A DNA stretch of 32,938 nt from an uncultured Acidaminococcus sp. (GTDB taxonomy: Bacteria; Bacillota_C; Negativicutes; Acidaminococcales; Acidaminococcaceae), in assembly GCA_900314165.1 (NCBI GenBank), contig OMUE01000185.1, positions 1 to 32,938 of the forward strand. Direction: 5' to 3'. The position numbers and the translations under genes were made by a program. The notes under the pieces were generated by a model. It did not search any database, had not been told where the DNA came from, and worked only from the letters and a program-made list of their open reading frames with translations. This document shows positions 16,685-28,818 of this stretch, piece after piece (within the stretch, counting starts at the first letter, position 1; every line of letters begins with the position of its first letter).

Positions 16685-19600
16685 AGGCACAGGTCTGCTC
16701 AGCAGGCTTTCTATGAGTGCGTGTGGGGTGGCCATGGCACTGGCTCTGGTGCTTGGGGCGACACCGGTGAGTGCGGCATCTGTTCTAACTACGAATTATA
16801 CTGAAAGTCAATATTGGATTGATGGTACAAATGCAGGTGTTAACGGAACAACTGTTGATACACCCAACGTCACTTATGCCATTGCTATCGGCAACCAGAC
16901 AAAAGTGTACGCCGATAATGGTCTGGCTTTTGGCAGCAATACGTATACGGGGAAAGCGCTGACACTGACGGATGGGAAAATCAAATATACGGATGAAAAA
17001 ATCCCTCTCATTGATTTTACGAATAGTGCTATTGTAACTGATGCTAAGGTATCTAAAAACTCCTTAGCCTTCGGCCAATCCACCGCCTCCTGGGGCGACC
17101 AGGCCACGGCCTTCGGCAACGAAACCATGGCCAGCAGCACGAATGCTACTGCCTTTGGGCAAAGCACGAGAGCTACGGCAGATCAGGCCACAGCTTTCGG
17201 TAACAGCACATTGGCCAGTGGTATCAATGCTACAGCCTCTGGTCTGGAAACAACAGCTTCTGGCAACAACTCTACCGCTGTTGGCTGGAAAAATACAGCC
17301 AGTGGTGATAGTTCTTTTGCCGGTGGTGAAGAAAACCTTGCTTCCGGTCGTTCTTCCACGGTCTTTGGCAGAAATAATGAAGCAACCGCCACAAATGCAG
17401 TTGCCTTTGGTGGCACAACTTTTACTAATAAAAAGGGCGAACAATATCAAACTAAAAATGTAGCCAGCGGTGTTTCTTCCGTGGCTTTTGGTGAAGGAAC
17501 GAAAGCCACTGCTTTGGGTACCGTTGCCTTTGGGAATGGGACACAGGCCGGTGCTGATGATGGCAATGGTGGTCAGGATGCTGTGGCCTTTGGCGGCAGT
17601 ACGAAAGCTACCGGCGGCCGTTCTGTAGCTTTTGGGGAAAACACTGTTGCTTCCAATACAGACGCTACGGCTTTTGGTAATCATACGACGGCCTCCGGCA
17701 TCGGTTCTACCGCTTATGGCAACAAGTCTCAGGCTACGGGTCTCTATGCAACCGCTTGGGGCGGTGGTGACCGGGTAACTGGTAAAGACGATAAAGGTAA
17801 CGATATAAAGACCGGTCCTATTGCCAGCGGTGTCTATTCTACGGCTTTCGGCAGCGGCACGCAGGCTGTGGCTCATAATGCGGTAGCCTGGGGCCAGGAA
17901 TCCGTTGCCGGTTCTATTAATGATGATGGGACGTTCACGGTAACGCAGGCTGATGGTACGCAGGTTAAAGCACTTGTAGTGAATGGCTATGGGTACCAAG
18001 TAGCTGAAACTTGGGATCATAAGATTCAGACCATCAACAAGGATGGTAAAGACTATATCATTTTGAAAGACCAAGAAGGGCAGGAAGTATATCTTGATGA
18101 AAATAATGTAGTCCATTATCGGTATTGGAATGGCACCGAAGATATTAAAAATCTCCAGGTCGTCCAAGGCACCTATTCCGGCTCTAACGCCACTGCTTTC
18201 GGCTACAAGTCCCAGGCTCTGGGTACCAATTCCCTGGCAGCTCTGGGAGGTATCGTCGATAAAGATACGTCCAATGCGGCAGCCATCGGCAACGGTGCAG
18301 AAGCTAAACTGTCCGATTCTATTGCTCTTGGCAGCGGCGCAGTAGCCAATCGTGCTGCTCAAACAGCCGGCTATGATCCGAAGACGAAAGCATCTTCTAC
18401 GGCCACAACGGATAACACTTGGACCTCTACAGCAAACGGGATTGCTATCGGTGATGTGACCTATAATGCGGACGGCAGTGTGGATACGTCTAAACCAGTG
18501 GTGACTCGGCAACTGACCGGTCTGGCTGCAGGTACTTATGACACGGATGCTGTCAATGTGGCACAGCTGAAAGCTGCCGTGGATAGCGTCAGCCCACACG
18601 ACTATAGTGTAAAATCTACAGATCCGACTACGGATAGTAACTATGATAATACGGGCGCAACAGGCTCGAATGCTCTGGCAGCCGGTGTCAGCGCTACTGC
18701 GACCGGAGAAAATGACACAGCCGTAGGCAAATCTGCCCACGCCAGCGGTGGCGGTGCTATTGCTATTGGTAATAATGTGTTTTCTGGAACCAGCGTAGAG
18801 GATATTCACGACGACACTAAATATACAGATGTCGTAAAAATCGATGACAATACTGTAGGTACAAGTAGAGACACTGTAGCCATTGGAAATTCCTCAAGAG
18901 CTGCTGGTACAAGCAGTATTGCTTTGGGCAGTAATGCAACTGCTGGGTATAACAATAATCTCCAGAATGGTAACTATACGACGGCAATTGGTGCGGAAGC
19001 AAAAGCCTTTGGTGATCATTCTATCGCTATTGGTTATCAGGCTGGGGCTTCTTCTCAGAATAATCAAGTGGGCGGAAGTGACAATATATCTATTGGTTAT
19101 AAGGCTTCTACCCTGAAAGGTAATAACAATATTGCTTTTGGGAATGAGGCCTTAGTAGTAAGCACCGATGCAACGAATGATAAAGCTGCAGAATCTGGTA
19201 ATATTGCCTTTGGCTATGGAGCAAAAGTAAATCATGGCAGCAATAATATTGCTCTTGGTAAGGGCAGTGTGACAGATGCCACGGTTGGTTCTTCTATTGC
19301 TATTGGTGATAGTGCTCTTGTTGATAGAAGCGTTGAAAGCAACGGCATTGCTATTGGTAACGGTGCGCAAGTTAAAGATAAAAACGGTGGTATTGCTATA
19401 GGCAACGGTGCGCATGTTACAGTGGCCAACAATGGCGAAGGCAACCCCATTGCCATTGGTGACGGCGCTGAATCCGGAGGCCGGCAAGCCATTGCGTTAG
19501 GCTATCAGGCAAAGACGGGCTCCCAGATTGGTCAGGTCGTCATTGGCTCCACGGCTAGTGCCTCGGCTGCAGGTGTTAATACAACGGTAGTCGGTTACGG

Positions 19601-22600
19601 GGCCACTGCATTAGGGGCTCAGGAAAATCTGACTGTCCTTGGTTCTGGTGCCACCGCCAGCACAAAAGGCAGTGTCGCTTTAGGCGCCAACAGTGTTGCT
19701 GATAGATGGATTGATGAAAATAGTGTCTATATTCCTACTGGTGCTTCGGATGCACAAAAAACCGCAATCCAGAATACGATGACAGGTGCCAAGGATAAAG
19801 GCGGCGTAGTCAGCGTCGGTAAATCTCACAGTGAAAATGGCCAGACTGTAATAGATTTTACTCGTCAGATTACCAATGTGGCAGCCGGTTCTGCTGATTC
19901 CGATGCCGTTAACGTGGCACAGCTGAAAGCTGCCATTGCTTCTTCTTCGTCCGGCGAAGGTTCAAAAACACATTATTATCATGTCAATAGTACCGTTACT
20001 GGTGCAGGTTCTAACTATGATAATGATGGCGCTAAAGGGACTAATGGCATGGCTGCCGGTGTTGGTGCCGGGTCTACTGGCGAAGACGCTGTTGCAGTAG
20101 GTAGTTATGTTGTAGCCAATGGTATTGGCGCTACAGCTATTGGCAATAGTGAAGGGAATGGCAATAAGAATCAAACTGTTTATGGCTCAACGGCTAACTG
20201 GGCAACCAGCGTAGGCGTGAATAACCTTGCAAGCGGCGTACGTGGTACCGCTTTGGGTGATACCAATAAGGCAGCAGGAGAACGCTCTACGGCTGTCGGT
20301 TCTTCGAATAACGCATTTAATGAAAATACAGTAGCTATCGGTACCCATGCTACGGCCGGCGTTGAAAATGATGAAACTCATAAAAATGCAGTAGCAATAG
20401 GCATTAATACTACAGCAACTGGTGCTAGCACCATAGCTTTTGGTGATCAGGCTAATGCAAATAAAACTAATGCCATTGCTATAGGTACGCAAGCTGCGGC
20501 CTCTATTGCAGACGGCGTAGCCATCGGTTCCGAATCTAAGACTACCGTAGATAAAGGCAAAGTAGGCTTTGATGTCCTCGGCGAAGATCACAGCGCTGAT
20601 ACTTCCGGTGTCTGGAAATCTACATCCGGAGCGGTTTCTGTAGGTAATGCTTCCTATGATAGGGATGGCAATCTGGAAGTTCCGACAGATGGTTCAATCA
20701 TAACACGTCAGATTACCAGTGTAGCTGCCGGTACCAATGATACCGACGCTGTCAACGTAGCTCAGTTGAAAGCCGTCCAGACGCATTACTATAGCGTGAA
20801 AGATGCTGAAGGCGATGAGAATTTAATAACCAATCCAAACTCTAACTATGACAATAAAGGCGCTACAGGCGATCGTGCTTTAGCAGCTGGTACGTATGCA
20901 AGCGCTAAGGGTGCTAATAGTACTGCTGTCGGTAATCATTCTGAAGCTAATAAAGATCGTTCTACGGCAATCGGCAGCGAAGCTAAAGCAGGTACAACTG
21001 GTGATAATAGTACGGGTGTCAATGCTACAGCTATTGGGTATCTTGCTACAGCAAAGAGTGATAACAGTATTGCTATCGGCGGTGGTGATAATAATGGTCA
21101 CCATACAGAAGCTTCTGCTTCTATGGCCACTGCTATTGGCTTCAATGCAAAAGCGGCTAATGAAAACAGTGTCGCTCTCGGTGCAGGCTCGGCAACCGGT
21201 GATGTAAACACAGGCGATGAAGCAAAGAAAGTCATTAAGTCCTTTAACAACGGAACGCCTGTCTATGATGATGAGAAGACCTACGCAGGCCTTGCATCTG
21301 CTGAAAACGGCTCTGTCAGTGTCGGTACAAAAGATCATGAACGGCAGATTCAGAACGTGGCAGCCGGTAAGATTTCCTCTGACAGCACGGATGCCATCAA
21401 CGGCAGCCAGCTGTATCATACCGCAGCAGCTCTGGCGGCAGCGGATAAGTATGTGACCAGCGGATCTGTAACAACCAGCAGCAGTGATACCAGTGCGGAT
21501 GAAGTCGTGACCTTGAAAGTCAAGAATGGTGACGATGTTACTATTTCCGGGCTGAAGAATAACTACGTCACCACTGCAACTACTTCTGAGGATGGCAAGA
21601 CTGTTACTCTGACTCGTAATGATGGGACAACGATTCCTGTAAACCTGTCCAATATTCTGAAGAACGACTATCGCCTGGTGAAGAACGCCGCTAACACGAC
21701 TGACGGCAGCTATGCTGTGGCTGACGACGGGTCTATCACCATGCAGGTGAAGAATGAAGCCGGCCAGAGCTACGATGTGAAGCTGACTGGTGTTGCCAGC
21801 AAAGCTACAGTAGACCAGGGCCTGAACTTCCAGGGCGATAATACAGATGTCACTGTAAATCGTAAACTGGGAGAAACGCTGGGCATCAAGGGCAGCGATT
21901 ATGTCACCACGACTGGTGATGCAAATGGCAGTATTACGGTTGATTTGAAGCAGGATACAAAGGATAAGATTAATAATGCTCTGTCGTCCTTTGATACGCA
22001 GATTGACGGTACGAAAGTCAAGACCGTTGATAAGGATCATGCAACGGCCAACTTCGTTACGGGTGATAACATCAGTCTGACGAACGATAATGGAGGCATC
22101 AAGATTGCAACAGTCCAGAATCCGAGCTTTACGTCCGTTACGACGGGTGATACGGTTATCAATACTAATGGTCTGACCATCACGAACGGTCCGACAATCA
22201 CGAAGACGAACGTCGACGTGCATAACCAGCAGATTCATAATGTAACTGCCGGTACATCGAATACGGATGCAGTCAATGTCAGCCAGCTGCATACCTATGT
22301 AAGTGAAAATGATAAGTATGTGACCAGTGGCGAAGTCGTTTCTTACGATGAAAGTGGCAATGCCACTGTGACATTACATGGTGCTAACAATATGCCTGAT
22401 GCCAATGTAACGGGCATCAAGAATAACTATGTGACCAGTGCCTCTACATCTGAAGATGGCAAGACGGTAACCCTGACCCGCAATGATGGCGGTACAGTAG
22501 ATGTAAATCTGTCTAATATCCTGAAGAACGACTATCGCCTGGTGAAGAACGCCGCTAACACGACTGATGGCAGCTATGCTGTGGCTGACGATGGTTCTAT

Positions 22601-25600
22601 CACCATGCAGGTGAAGAACGAAGCCGGCCAAAGCTATGATGTGAAGCTGACCGGTGTTGCCAGCAAAGCTACAGTAGACCAGGGCCTGAACTTCCAGGGC
22701 GATAATACGGAAGTTACAGTCAACCGCAAGTTGGGTGAAACGCTGGGCATTAAGGGCGGTGACGATATTACTACGACTGGTAATGCTAATGGCAGCATTA
22801 CGGTTGATCTGAAGCAGGATACAAAAGATAAGATCGATAATGCTTTGCAATCTTTCGATACGCAAATTGATGGCAACAAGGTCAAGACGGTCAATAAGGA
22901 CAGCGCAACGGCTAACTTTGAAACGGGCAAGAATATTACCCTGACGAACGATAACGGGGCTATCAAGATTGCTACAGTGGAAAGCCCGAACTTTACGAGT
23001 GTAACGCTGGGTGATACCACGAGCAACGACTACACGACAATCAACAATGCTGGCATAACTATCAACGGTGGCCCGACGATTACAAAGACGACCATCAACA
23101 TGAACAACCAGCAGATTACGAATGTAGCCTCCGGCGGTGATGTTGATAATAATGCAGCGAACATCAGTGATGTGAAGAAAGCTAAGACGGAAGTTCAGGC
23201 AGCAGACACTTCTGTTACCGTTACAAAGAACACAGAACCGACTGCTGATGGCCATGACATCTACTACGTGAAAGCCAACCTGGATGGGCTGGGCGCTATG
23301 ACCAGCTTCAATGTAGCCGGCAATGGCCAACAGACGGCTGAAATCAAGAATGGCAATACTGTTGACTTTAAGGATGGCAAGAATACGACGGCTGTAACGA
23401 CGAAGAAAACTGATGGGACAGGCGTTGACGTAACGTACAATCTGGCTGATGAGATCACTCTCGGTGAAAAAGGTGCTAACGGCAAAGATGGCGTCGATGG
23501 CAAGATTGGCGTCAATGGCAAGGATGGGTCTGCTGTGGTTATCAACGGTCAGGACGGTTCCATCGGTCTGAATGGCAAAGACGGCGCTAACGGCGTATCC
23601 ATTAAGGGCGATAAGGGTACTGATGGTACGACCCGCGTGGTTTATGAAACGAAAGATGGGACGACCATTGTTAAGCACGAAATTGCAACGCTGGATGATG
23701 GCCTGAAGTATGCCGGCGACGATGGCCAGACGGATACTGCAAAGGTTATTTCCAAGAAGCTGAATGATCAGTTGGATATCGTCGGCGGCGCAGATAAAGA
23801 GAAGCTGACCGAAGGAAACATCGGCGTGAACAACGTGGATGGTAAGTTGAAGGTACAGCTTATCAAAGACCTGACTGGTATTACTTCTATCAGTAACGGG
23901 GCAACGGATGCTTCTAAGAAGACCACTATTACTCTGGGCGATAACGTAGTCAACGTGAACAATGCGAAGATTACGAATGTGACCGCAGGTACTGCCGATA
24001 CGGATGCTGTCAACGTCAGCCAATTGAAGGATTATACGGCTGCTAATGACAAATACATCACTGGCGGTACGGTAATCTATGACAACCAAGGCAATGGCAC
24101 GGCAAATCTGACAGGCACCAACGGTCTGACAGCAACTGTTACGGGCCTGACGGATGACTATGTAACCACGGCAACCGTTGCCACGGAAGGCGATAATAAG
24201 AACAAGGTTACGTTCACCCGTAAGAGTGGCACGACCTTTGATGTAGACCTGAATGGAGTCCTGGCTCCTTACAGCCAGAATGACTACCAGCTGGTAGGCA
24301 ATGGCGCAGATGAAACCGGTGCTTATACGGTTGACAGCAATGGAGAAGTAACCCTGAATGTGAAGGACAAGAAGGGGAACGGTGCAGCTAAGACCGTGAC
24401 CATCAGCGGCCTGGCTTCCCAGAGCTATGTGGATGATAAGGGCCTGACTTTCGGCGCCAACAGCGGCACGGATTACACGGCAAAACTGGGTACTAAAGTT
24501 GCGGTCAAAGGTTCCAATAAACAGGATGGCCATACGTATTCCGCCGACAATGTCACCACGGAAATCGATGATTCCGGTAACATCACAATCAAACTGGATG
24601 ATAACCTGAAGAGCAATAGCGTTACCGTGGGCAAAGATGGAACCAACGGTAAGGACGGTGTTGATGGTGCCATCATCATCAAGAATGGCAAGGATGGTAA
24701 AGACGGCGCTGACGCCGGTATCCATGTGATCAAGGGTGCTGATGGTGTGGATGGTACCAATGGCAAAGATGGCATTACCCGTATCGTCTACAACGACGGC
24801 AAAGATGGCAAGGATGGCAAAGACCATGTGATAGCTACCATGGATGACGGTCTGAAGTTCGGTGCGAATGCTCCTGCTGCTGAAAATGGTGCTAACCCTG
24901 TAGCTAATAAGCTGAATACCACGGTAGAAGTCAAAGGCGCAGGCACAAAGTCTGCGGACAACTACTCCGGTGAAAACCTGTATACCACGGTCAGCCAGGA
25001 TGGCGATGGCAAGACTACCATCAATGTCCTGATGGATAAAGACATCAAGGGCAACAGCGTTACTGTCGGCAAAGACGGCGAACCGGGTAAAGATGGCGTC
25101 GATGGCAAGATCATCATCAAGAATGGCAAGGATGGGAAAGACGGTGCCGATGCAGGAATCCATGTGATCAAGGGTGCTGACGGTGTGGATGGTACGAATG
25201 GTAAAGATGGTATTACCAGAATCGTCTACAATGACGGCAAAGATGGCAAGGATGGCAAAGACCATGTGATTGCTACCATGGACGACGGCATGAAGTATGC
25301 CGGCGATGATGCGAAGGCCGATGGCACGAACGTCATTAAGAAAAAGCTGAACGAACAGTTGGATATTGTAGGCGGTGCGGATTCTACGAAACTGACCGAT
25401 AATAACATCGGCGTGAATAACGTGGATGGCAAGCTGAAGGTGCAGCTGGCAGGTGAACTTTCTAGCATTACCTCTATCAGCAATGGCGGCACGACCATTA
25501 AGTTGGGTGATACGACGAACGTCGTTAATGTGGGTGGTGCTAAGATTACGAATGTAGAGGCAGGTACCGAAGATACGGATGCCGTCAACGTGAGCCAGTT

Positions 25601-28424
25601 GACAGAAGTGAAGAACCTGGCTACACAGCACAGTACAGTCAGCGTTGGCAAGGTCAAAGCTACTGCGGATGATACAGAAGTCAAAGGCGGCAATCTGGCA
25701 TTGACACGCAGCAAGAACACGGATGGTTCCTACAACTACGATGTGAAACTGGCTGATGAGATTACTATTGGTGAAAAAGGCGTCAAGGGTGATGATGGCA
25801 AACCGGGCGTTGATGGCAAGATTGGCGTTAACGGCAAGGATGGTTCCGGTGTCGTCATCAATGGTGCTGACGGGTCTATCGGCCTGAGAGGCAAAGACGG
25901 TGAAGACGGTAAGCCTGGTACGACCATCGTCATCAAAGGCAAGGACGGCAAAGATGGCTCCAAGGGCGTCGATGGTAACGATGTGGATCGCGTCGTCATA
26001 AACGATAAAGAAGTAGCAACCCTGGACGACGGCATGAAGTACAGCGGCGATACCGGTGATCAGCTGAAGATGAAGCTGAACTCCAATGTCAATATCAAGG
26101 GCTACGCTACGGAATACAGCACGAATAACAATATCGCTGTTGTTTCCGATGGCACGGATACTCTGGCGCTGCGTCTGGCTAAGCATGTTGACCTTGGTGA
26201 AGATGGGACAATCAAGGCTGGTACGGCCACGATGGGCAAGCAGGATGCTGGTACAGCTTCTGCTGATGGCAAGAACGCTCAAACCGGTAACTATGTAACT
26301 GGTCTGGACAATAAGGCCTGGAAGGATAATGACTTCGTATCCGGCAGAGCTGCTACGGAAGATCAGCTGAATGCGGTATCTACATCCATCAAGACGGATA
26401 TTGCCAGCAAGACCTTCGGCCTGACAGGTGATGATGGACAATCCGTAACAAAGACTTTGGACAGCACCATTGATGTCGTAGGTAAGAAGACGATTGGCAG
26501 TGATGGAAAGACCGAAGTTCAGAACATCAAGACCTCTGTGGCTGATGGCAAGCTGCAGATTGAACTGAATAAAGACGTTGATCTGGGCAAAGACGGCTCC
26601 ATCAAAGCCGGAGAAACGACCATCAATAAGGACGGCATTACGTCCAATAAGGTTACGACCGGCAATACCACGATGGATAATAGTGGTCTTACTATTAAGA
26701 GTGCTGATGGAGATACCAAGAAGGATGTTTCCATTACCAACAATGGCTTGAACAACGGTGGCAACCAGATTAAGAACGTAGCTGCTGGTACAGAAGATAC
26801 TGATGCTGTCAACGTCAGCCAGTTGAAGGAAGTTAAACAGGTTGCCGAAGCTCACAGTACGGTCAGCGTTGGCGGTCAGTCTGCTACAGAAAACGGTAAG
26901 TCCGTAACGGGTGGAAACCTGACCCTGACCCGGTCTGAAAATGCTAACGGTGGCTTCAACTACGATGTGAAACTGGCCGATGACTTAAGTATTGGTAAGG
27001 CTGGTAAAGATGGTGCTGACGGTAAGATTGGCGTCAATGGCAAGGATGGTTCCTCCGTGGTTATCAACGGTAAGGACGGCTCCATTGGCTTGAACGGCAA
27101 GGATGGTAAGAACGGTATCACTATTAAAGGCGAAGCCGGTTCTGCAGGTCTTGACGGCAAGGATGGCGTCACCCGCATGGTTTATGAAACTAAGGATGGC
27201 GACACAACCGTTAAGCACGAAGTAGCAACCCTGGACGACGGCATGAAGTACAGCGGCGATACGGGCGACCAGCTGAAGATGAAGCTGAACTCCAACGTGA
27301 ATATCAAGGGCGGTGCTACCAGCTACACCGATACGAAGAACATCGCCGTGGTGGCCGATGGCAAGGATACCCTAAACCTGCGGCTGGCTAAGGATATTAC
27401 GGGCCTGAACAGCGTGACTACCAATGTAGTGAACACGAACACGGTGAATGCTACTACCGTAAATGTGGGTGGCACCACCATCAACAACGAAGGCGTTACC
27501 ATCAACAACGGACCCACCATTACGCAGAATAAGGTGGATGTAGCCGGTAACAAGATTGAAAACGTGGCTCCTGGCACGAAGGCCACGGATGCCGTGAATG
27601 TAGGACAATTGGCAGCAAGCAACAACAGCCTGACCCACAGCATCAACAAACTGGGTACTCGTGTAGACAGAGTGGGCGCTAATGCCGCTGCTTTGGCAGC
27701 CCTGCATCCGCTGGACTTCGACCCGGATGAAAAGCTGGACTTTGCAGCCGGCATGGGCAACTACAACGGTGCCAATGCGGCAGCTATCGGCGTGTTCTAC
27801 CGGCCCAACGAAGACACCATGCTGAGCCTTGGCGGCAGCGTCGGCGGCGGTGAAAACATGGTGAACGTAGGCGTCAGCTTCAAGCTGGGGCAGCACAACC
27901 ATGTGACCACTAGCAAGGTGGCTATGGCCAAGGAACTGCTGGAAATGAAGCAGAAGATGGAAAAACTGGAAGCTCAGAACAAGTACCTGATGGATCGGCT
28001 GGGGGCTGCTCCTGCGCCGAAGGAACTGAAGGACGTGAAGTTCCCGGATGTGCCTACGGATCACTGGGCCTACCAGTACGTGAAGAGCCTGGCAGACCGG
28101 GGTTACCTGGTAGGCTATCCGGACGGCGAATTCAAGGGCGACCGGGCCCTGACCCGCTACGAATACGCGGCTATTATCTACAGGGCCCTGCAGAATGGCG
28201 CTCCTGTGGATGACAAGATGGCCGACATCCTGGATGAATTCGAACCGGAACTGGAGCATGTCCAGAAGGCTGCACGGTTCCGTGTAGACCGCATCTCCGG
28301 TGAGGACAACGATCGCCATAAGGTGGAACGTGTCCGCGTCAACGATGAGGACGACAAGGAAAACAAGGTGTACAAGGACGTGTACGGCGGGAAGATCCAA
28401 AAAGCAGCGAAGAGCGAAGAGTAA
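16562..28424 (+). CDS. Giant YadA-type trimeric autotransporter adhesin TAA2 with C-terminal SLH domain; 5' frameshift at a G8 tract
   Basis: A paralogue of TAA1 and likewise an outer-membrane fibre. The ESPR starts at ATG 16562 but its frame stops at 16682-16684. The body is open in another frame from 16608 to 28424. Deleting one G at 16666-16673 fuses them into about 3953 aa. Order: ESPR and signal peptide (TPVSA, cleavage near 16782); beta-roll head repeats (about 16860-21340) with necks at 18507, 19863, 20706 and 21342; a stalk with further necks near 22230, 23110, 23960, 25540, 26760 and 27550, two long duplications and GKDG collagen-like runs (23460-23640, 24630-24830, 25065-25270, 25780-25980, 27000-27180); YadA anchor (27639-27900); coiled coil; SLH domain (28041-28200); long charged tail. 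No cysteine is seen in the mature part. It stands alone between terminators, without a copy of the OB-fold partner. ATG 16608 could start a shorter form but lacks a ribosome-binding site. Confidence 0.85.
16666..16673 (+). promoter_or_regulatory. Poly-G (G8) contingency tract in TAA2
   Basis: Eight G at exactly the same codon context as in TAA1 (CAC ACG GGG GGG GAC). G7 or G10 restores the full frame, so this copy is also OFF as read. The identical length in both genes could reflect shared state, gene conversion or a common slippage mechanism. Confidence 0.7.
16860..21340 (+). repeat. YadA-head beta-roll repeat arrays of TAA2
   Basis: Four head blocks of 14-residue-type repeats (ATAFGNxTxASxxN, AIAIGNGAxV and similar) end at necks 18507, 19863, 20706 and 21342. 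Several blocks open with a HYYxVxxTxxxSNYDNxGATG-type lead-in and close with a GVWKST...AVSVG connector before the neck. The first block (about 17040-18500) matches the third head block of TAA1, including the insert with VAGSINDDGTFTVTQADGT. Confidence 0.8.
21545..23150 (+). repeat. Tandem duplication of a stalk module of about 0.85 kb in TAA2
   Basis: Two consecutive copies start at NNYVTTATTSEDGKTVTLTR (about 21560) and NNYVTSASTSEDGKTVTLTR (about 22425). Both run through NDYRLVKNAANTTDGSYAVA, ASKATVDQGLNFQGDNT, KLGETLGIKG and a FDTQIDGxKVKTV segment to a neck. Long stretches are identical in DNA (for example around 21660-21720 and 22525-22585), so unequal crossover could lose or add one copy. 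Confidence 0.8.
24616..25289 (+). repeat. Duplicated collagen-like module in TAA2
   Basis: The segment SVTVGKDG...VDG followed by IIIKNGKDGKDGADAGIHVI, KGADGVDGTNGKDGITRIVY and NDGKDGKDGKDHVIATMDDG occurs at about 24616-24850 and again at about 25054-25289 with nearly identical protein and DNA. A module of about 200 nt with a shorter collagen-free sequence separates them. Confidence 0.8.
27639..28421 (+). other. TAA2 YadA anchor, coiled coil, SLH domain and charged tail
   Basis: The anchor (HSINKLGTRVDRVGANAAAL through VNVGVSFKLG) is nearly identical to that of TAA1, including at the DNA level. It is followed by a clear coiled coil (AKELLEMKQKMEKLEAQNKY), a short AAPAPKEL linker, an SLH domain (FPDVPTDHWAYQYVKSLADR, GYPDGEFKG, LTRYEYAAIIYRAL) and an unusually long acidic/basic tail of about 75 residues. 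The EFEPELEHVQ...RVDRI element parallels the tail of TAA1. Confidence 0.85.
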
Positions 28425-28451
28425 AGAGTGGCCCGCTGGGCGGACTTTAAG

Positions 28452-28494
28452 GAAAGGATCTGTGGCAAATCTGCCGCAGGTCCTTTCTTTTTCG
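28452..28494 (+). terminator. Intrinsic terminator of TAA2
   Basis: The arms GAAAGGATCTGTGGCA (28452-28467) and TGCCGCAGGTCCTTTC (28472-28487) pair with two G-U wobbles across a 4-nt loop and are followed by TTTTTC. It starts 28 nt after the TAA2 stop. Confidence 0.8.
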
Positions 28495-28564
28495 TATGCA
28501 CGTATGTACGTATGCACGTATGCACGTATGTACGTATGCACGTATGCACGTATGTACGTATGCA
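28493..28564. repeat. 24-bp tandem repeat, three perfect copies (nine CGTATGYA octamers)
   Basis: Nine octamers in the order CGTATGCA, CGTATGTA, CGTATGCA, repeated three times, give three identical 24-bp units. The repeat begins on the last bases of the TAA2 terminator and ends at CGGAAACA. It codes for nothing convincing. It is a minisatellite likely to vary in copy number. Confidence 0.9.
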
Positions 28565-28607
28565 CGGAAACACAGTCCCTTTTTTCACCAAATCTTCTCT
28601 TTTCTTG

Positions 28608-28616
28608 TGGTATAAT
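28608..28616 (+). promoter_or_regulatory. Candidate extended -10 promoter upstream of the YigZ operon
   Basis: TGGTATAAT (28608-28616) matches an extended -10 and lies about 200 nt before the yigZ-like gene. No clear -35 is present. The intervening leader contains a palindromic half-cassette (28674-28711). Weakly supported. Confidence 0.35.
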
Positions 28617-28673
28617 AAGAACTGCTATGAAGAAGCTGGTATAGAAGATGGCAGTTTATTTTCACGTTTAATT

Positions 28674-28711
28674 CCGTAGGGGCGCCCCAGAGCGTAGCGG
28701 CGGTGCGCCCG
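28674..28711. repeat. Half copy of the GTAGGGG palindromic cassette
   Basis: CCGTAGGGGCGCCCCAGAG continues to GCGTAGCGGCGGTGCGCCCG, which is the complement of the right half of the cassette in MITE copy 1 (about 1616-1653). The opposite CCCCTACGG end is absent, so it is a truncated copy with no CTAG flanks. Confidence 0.65.
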
Positions 28712-28818
28712 AAAACCAGGCCGAAAGGTATTTATGGCTTTTTGTGTTAGGTACCGCAGGCGCGGCCTCTTCGCTCTTGGCTCTTCACTCTTCGCTTTGA
28801 AAGGATTATCGATTATCT

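Noticed and set aside
28493..28564. CRISPR array
   Set aside because: Units are contiguous without unique spacers and no cas genes are present. It is a simple tandem repeat.
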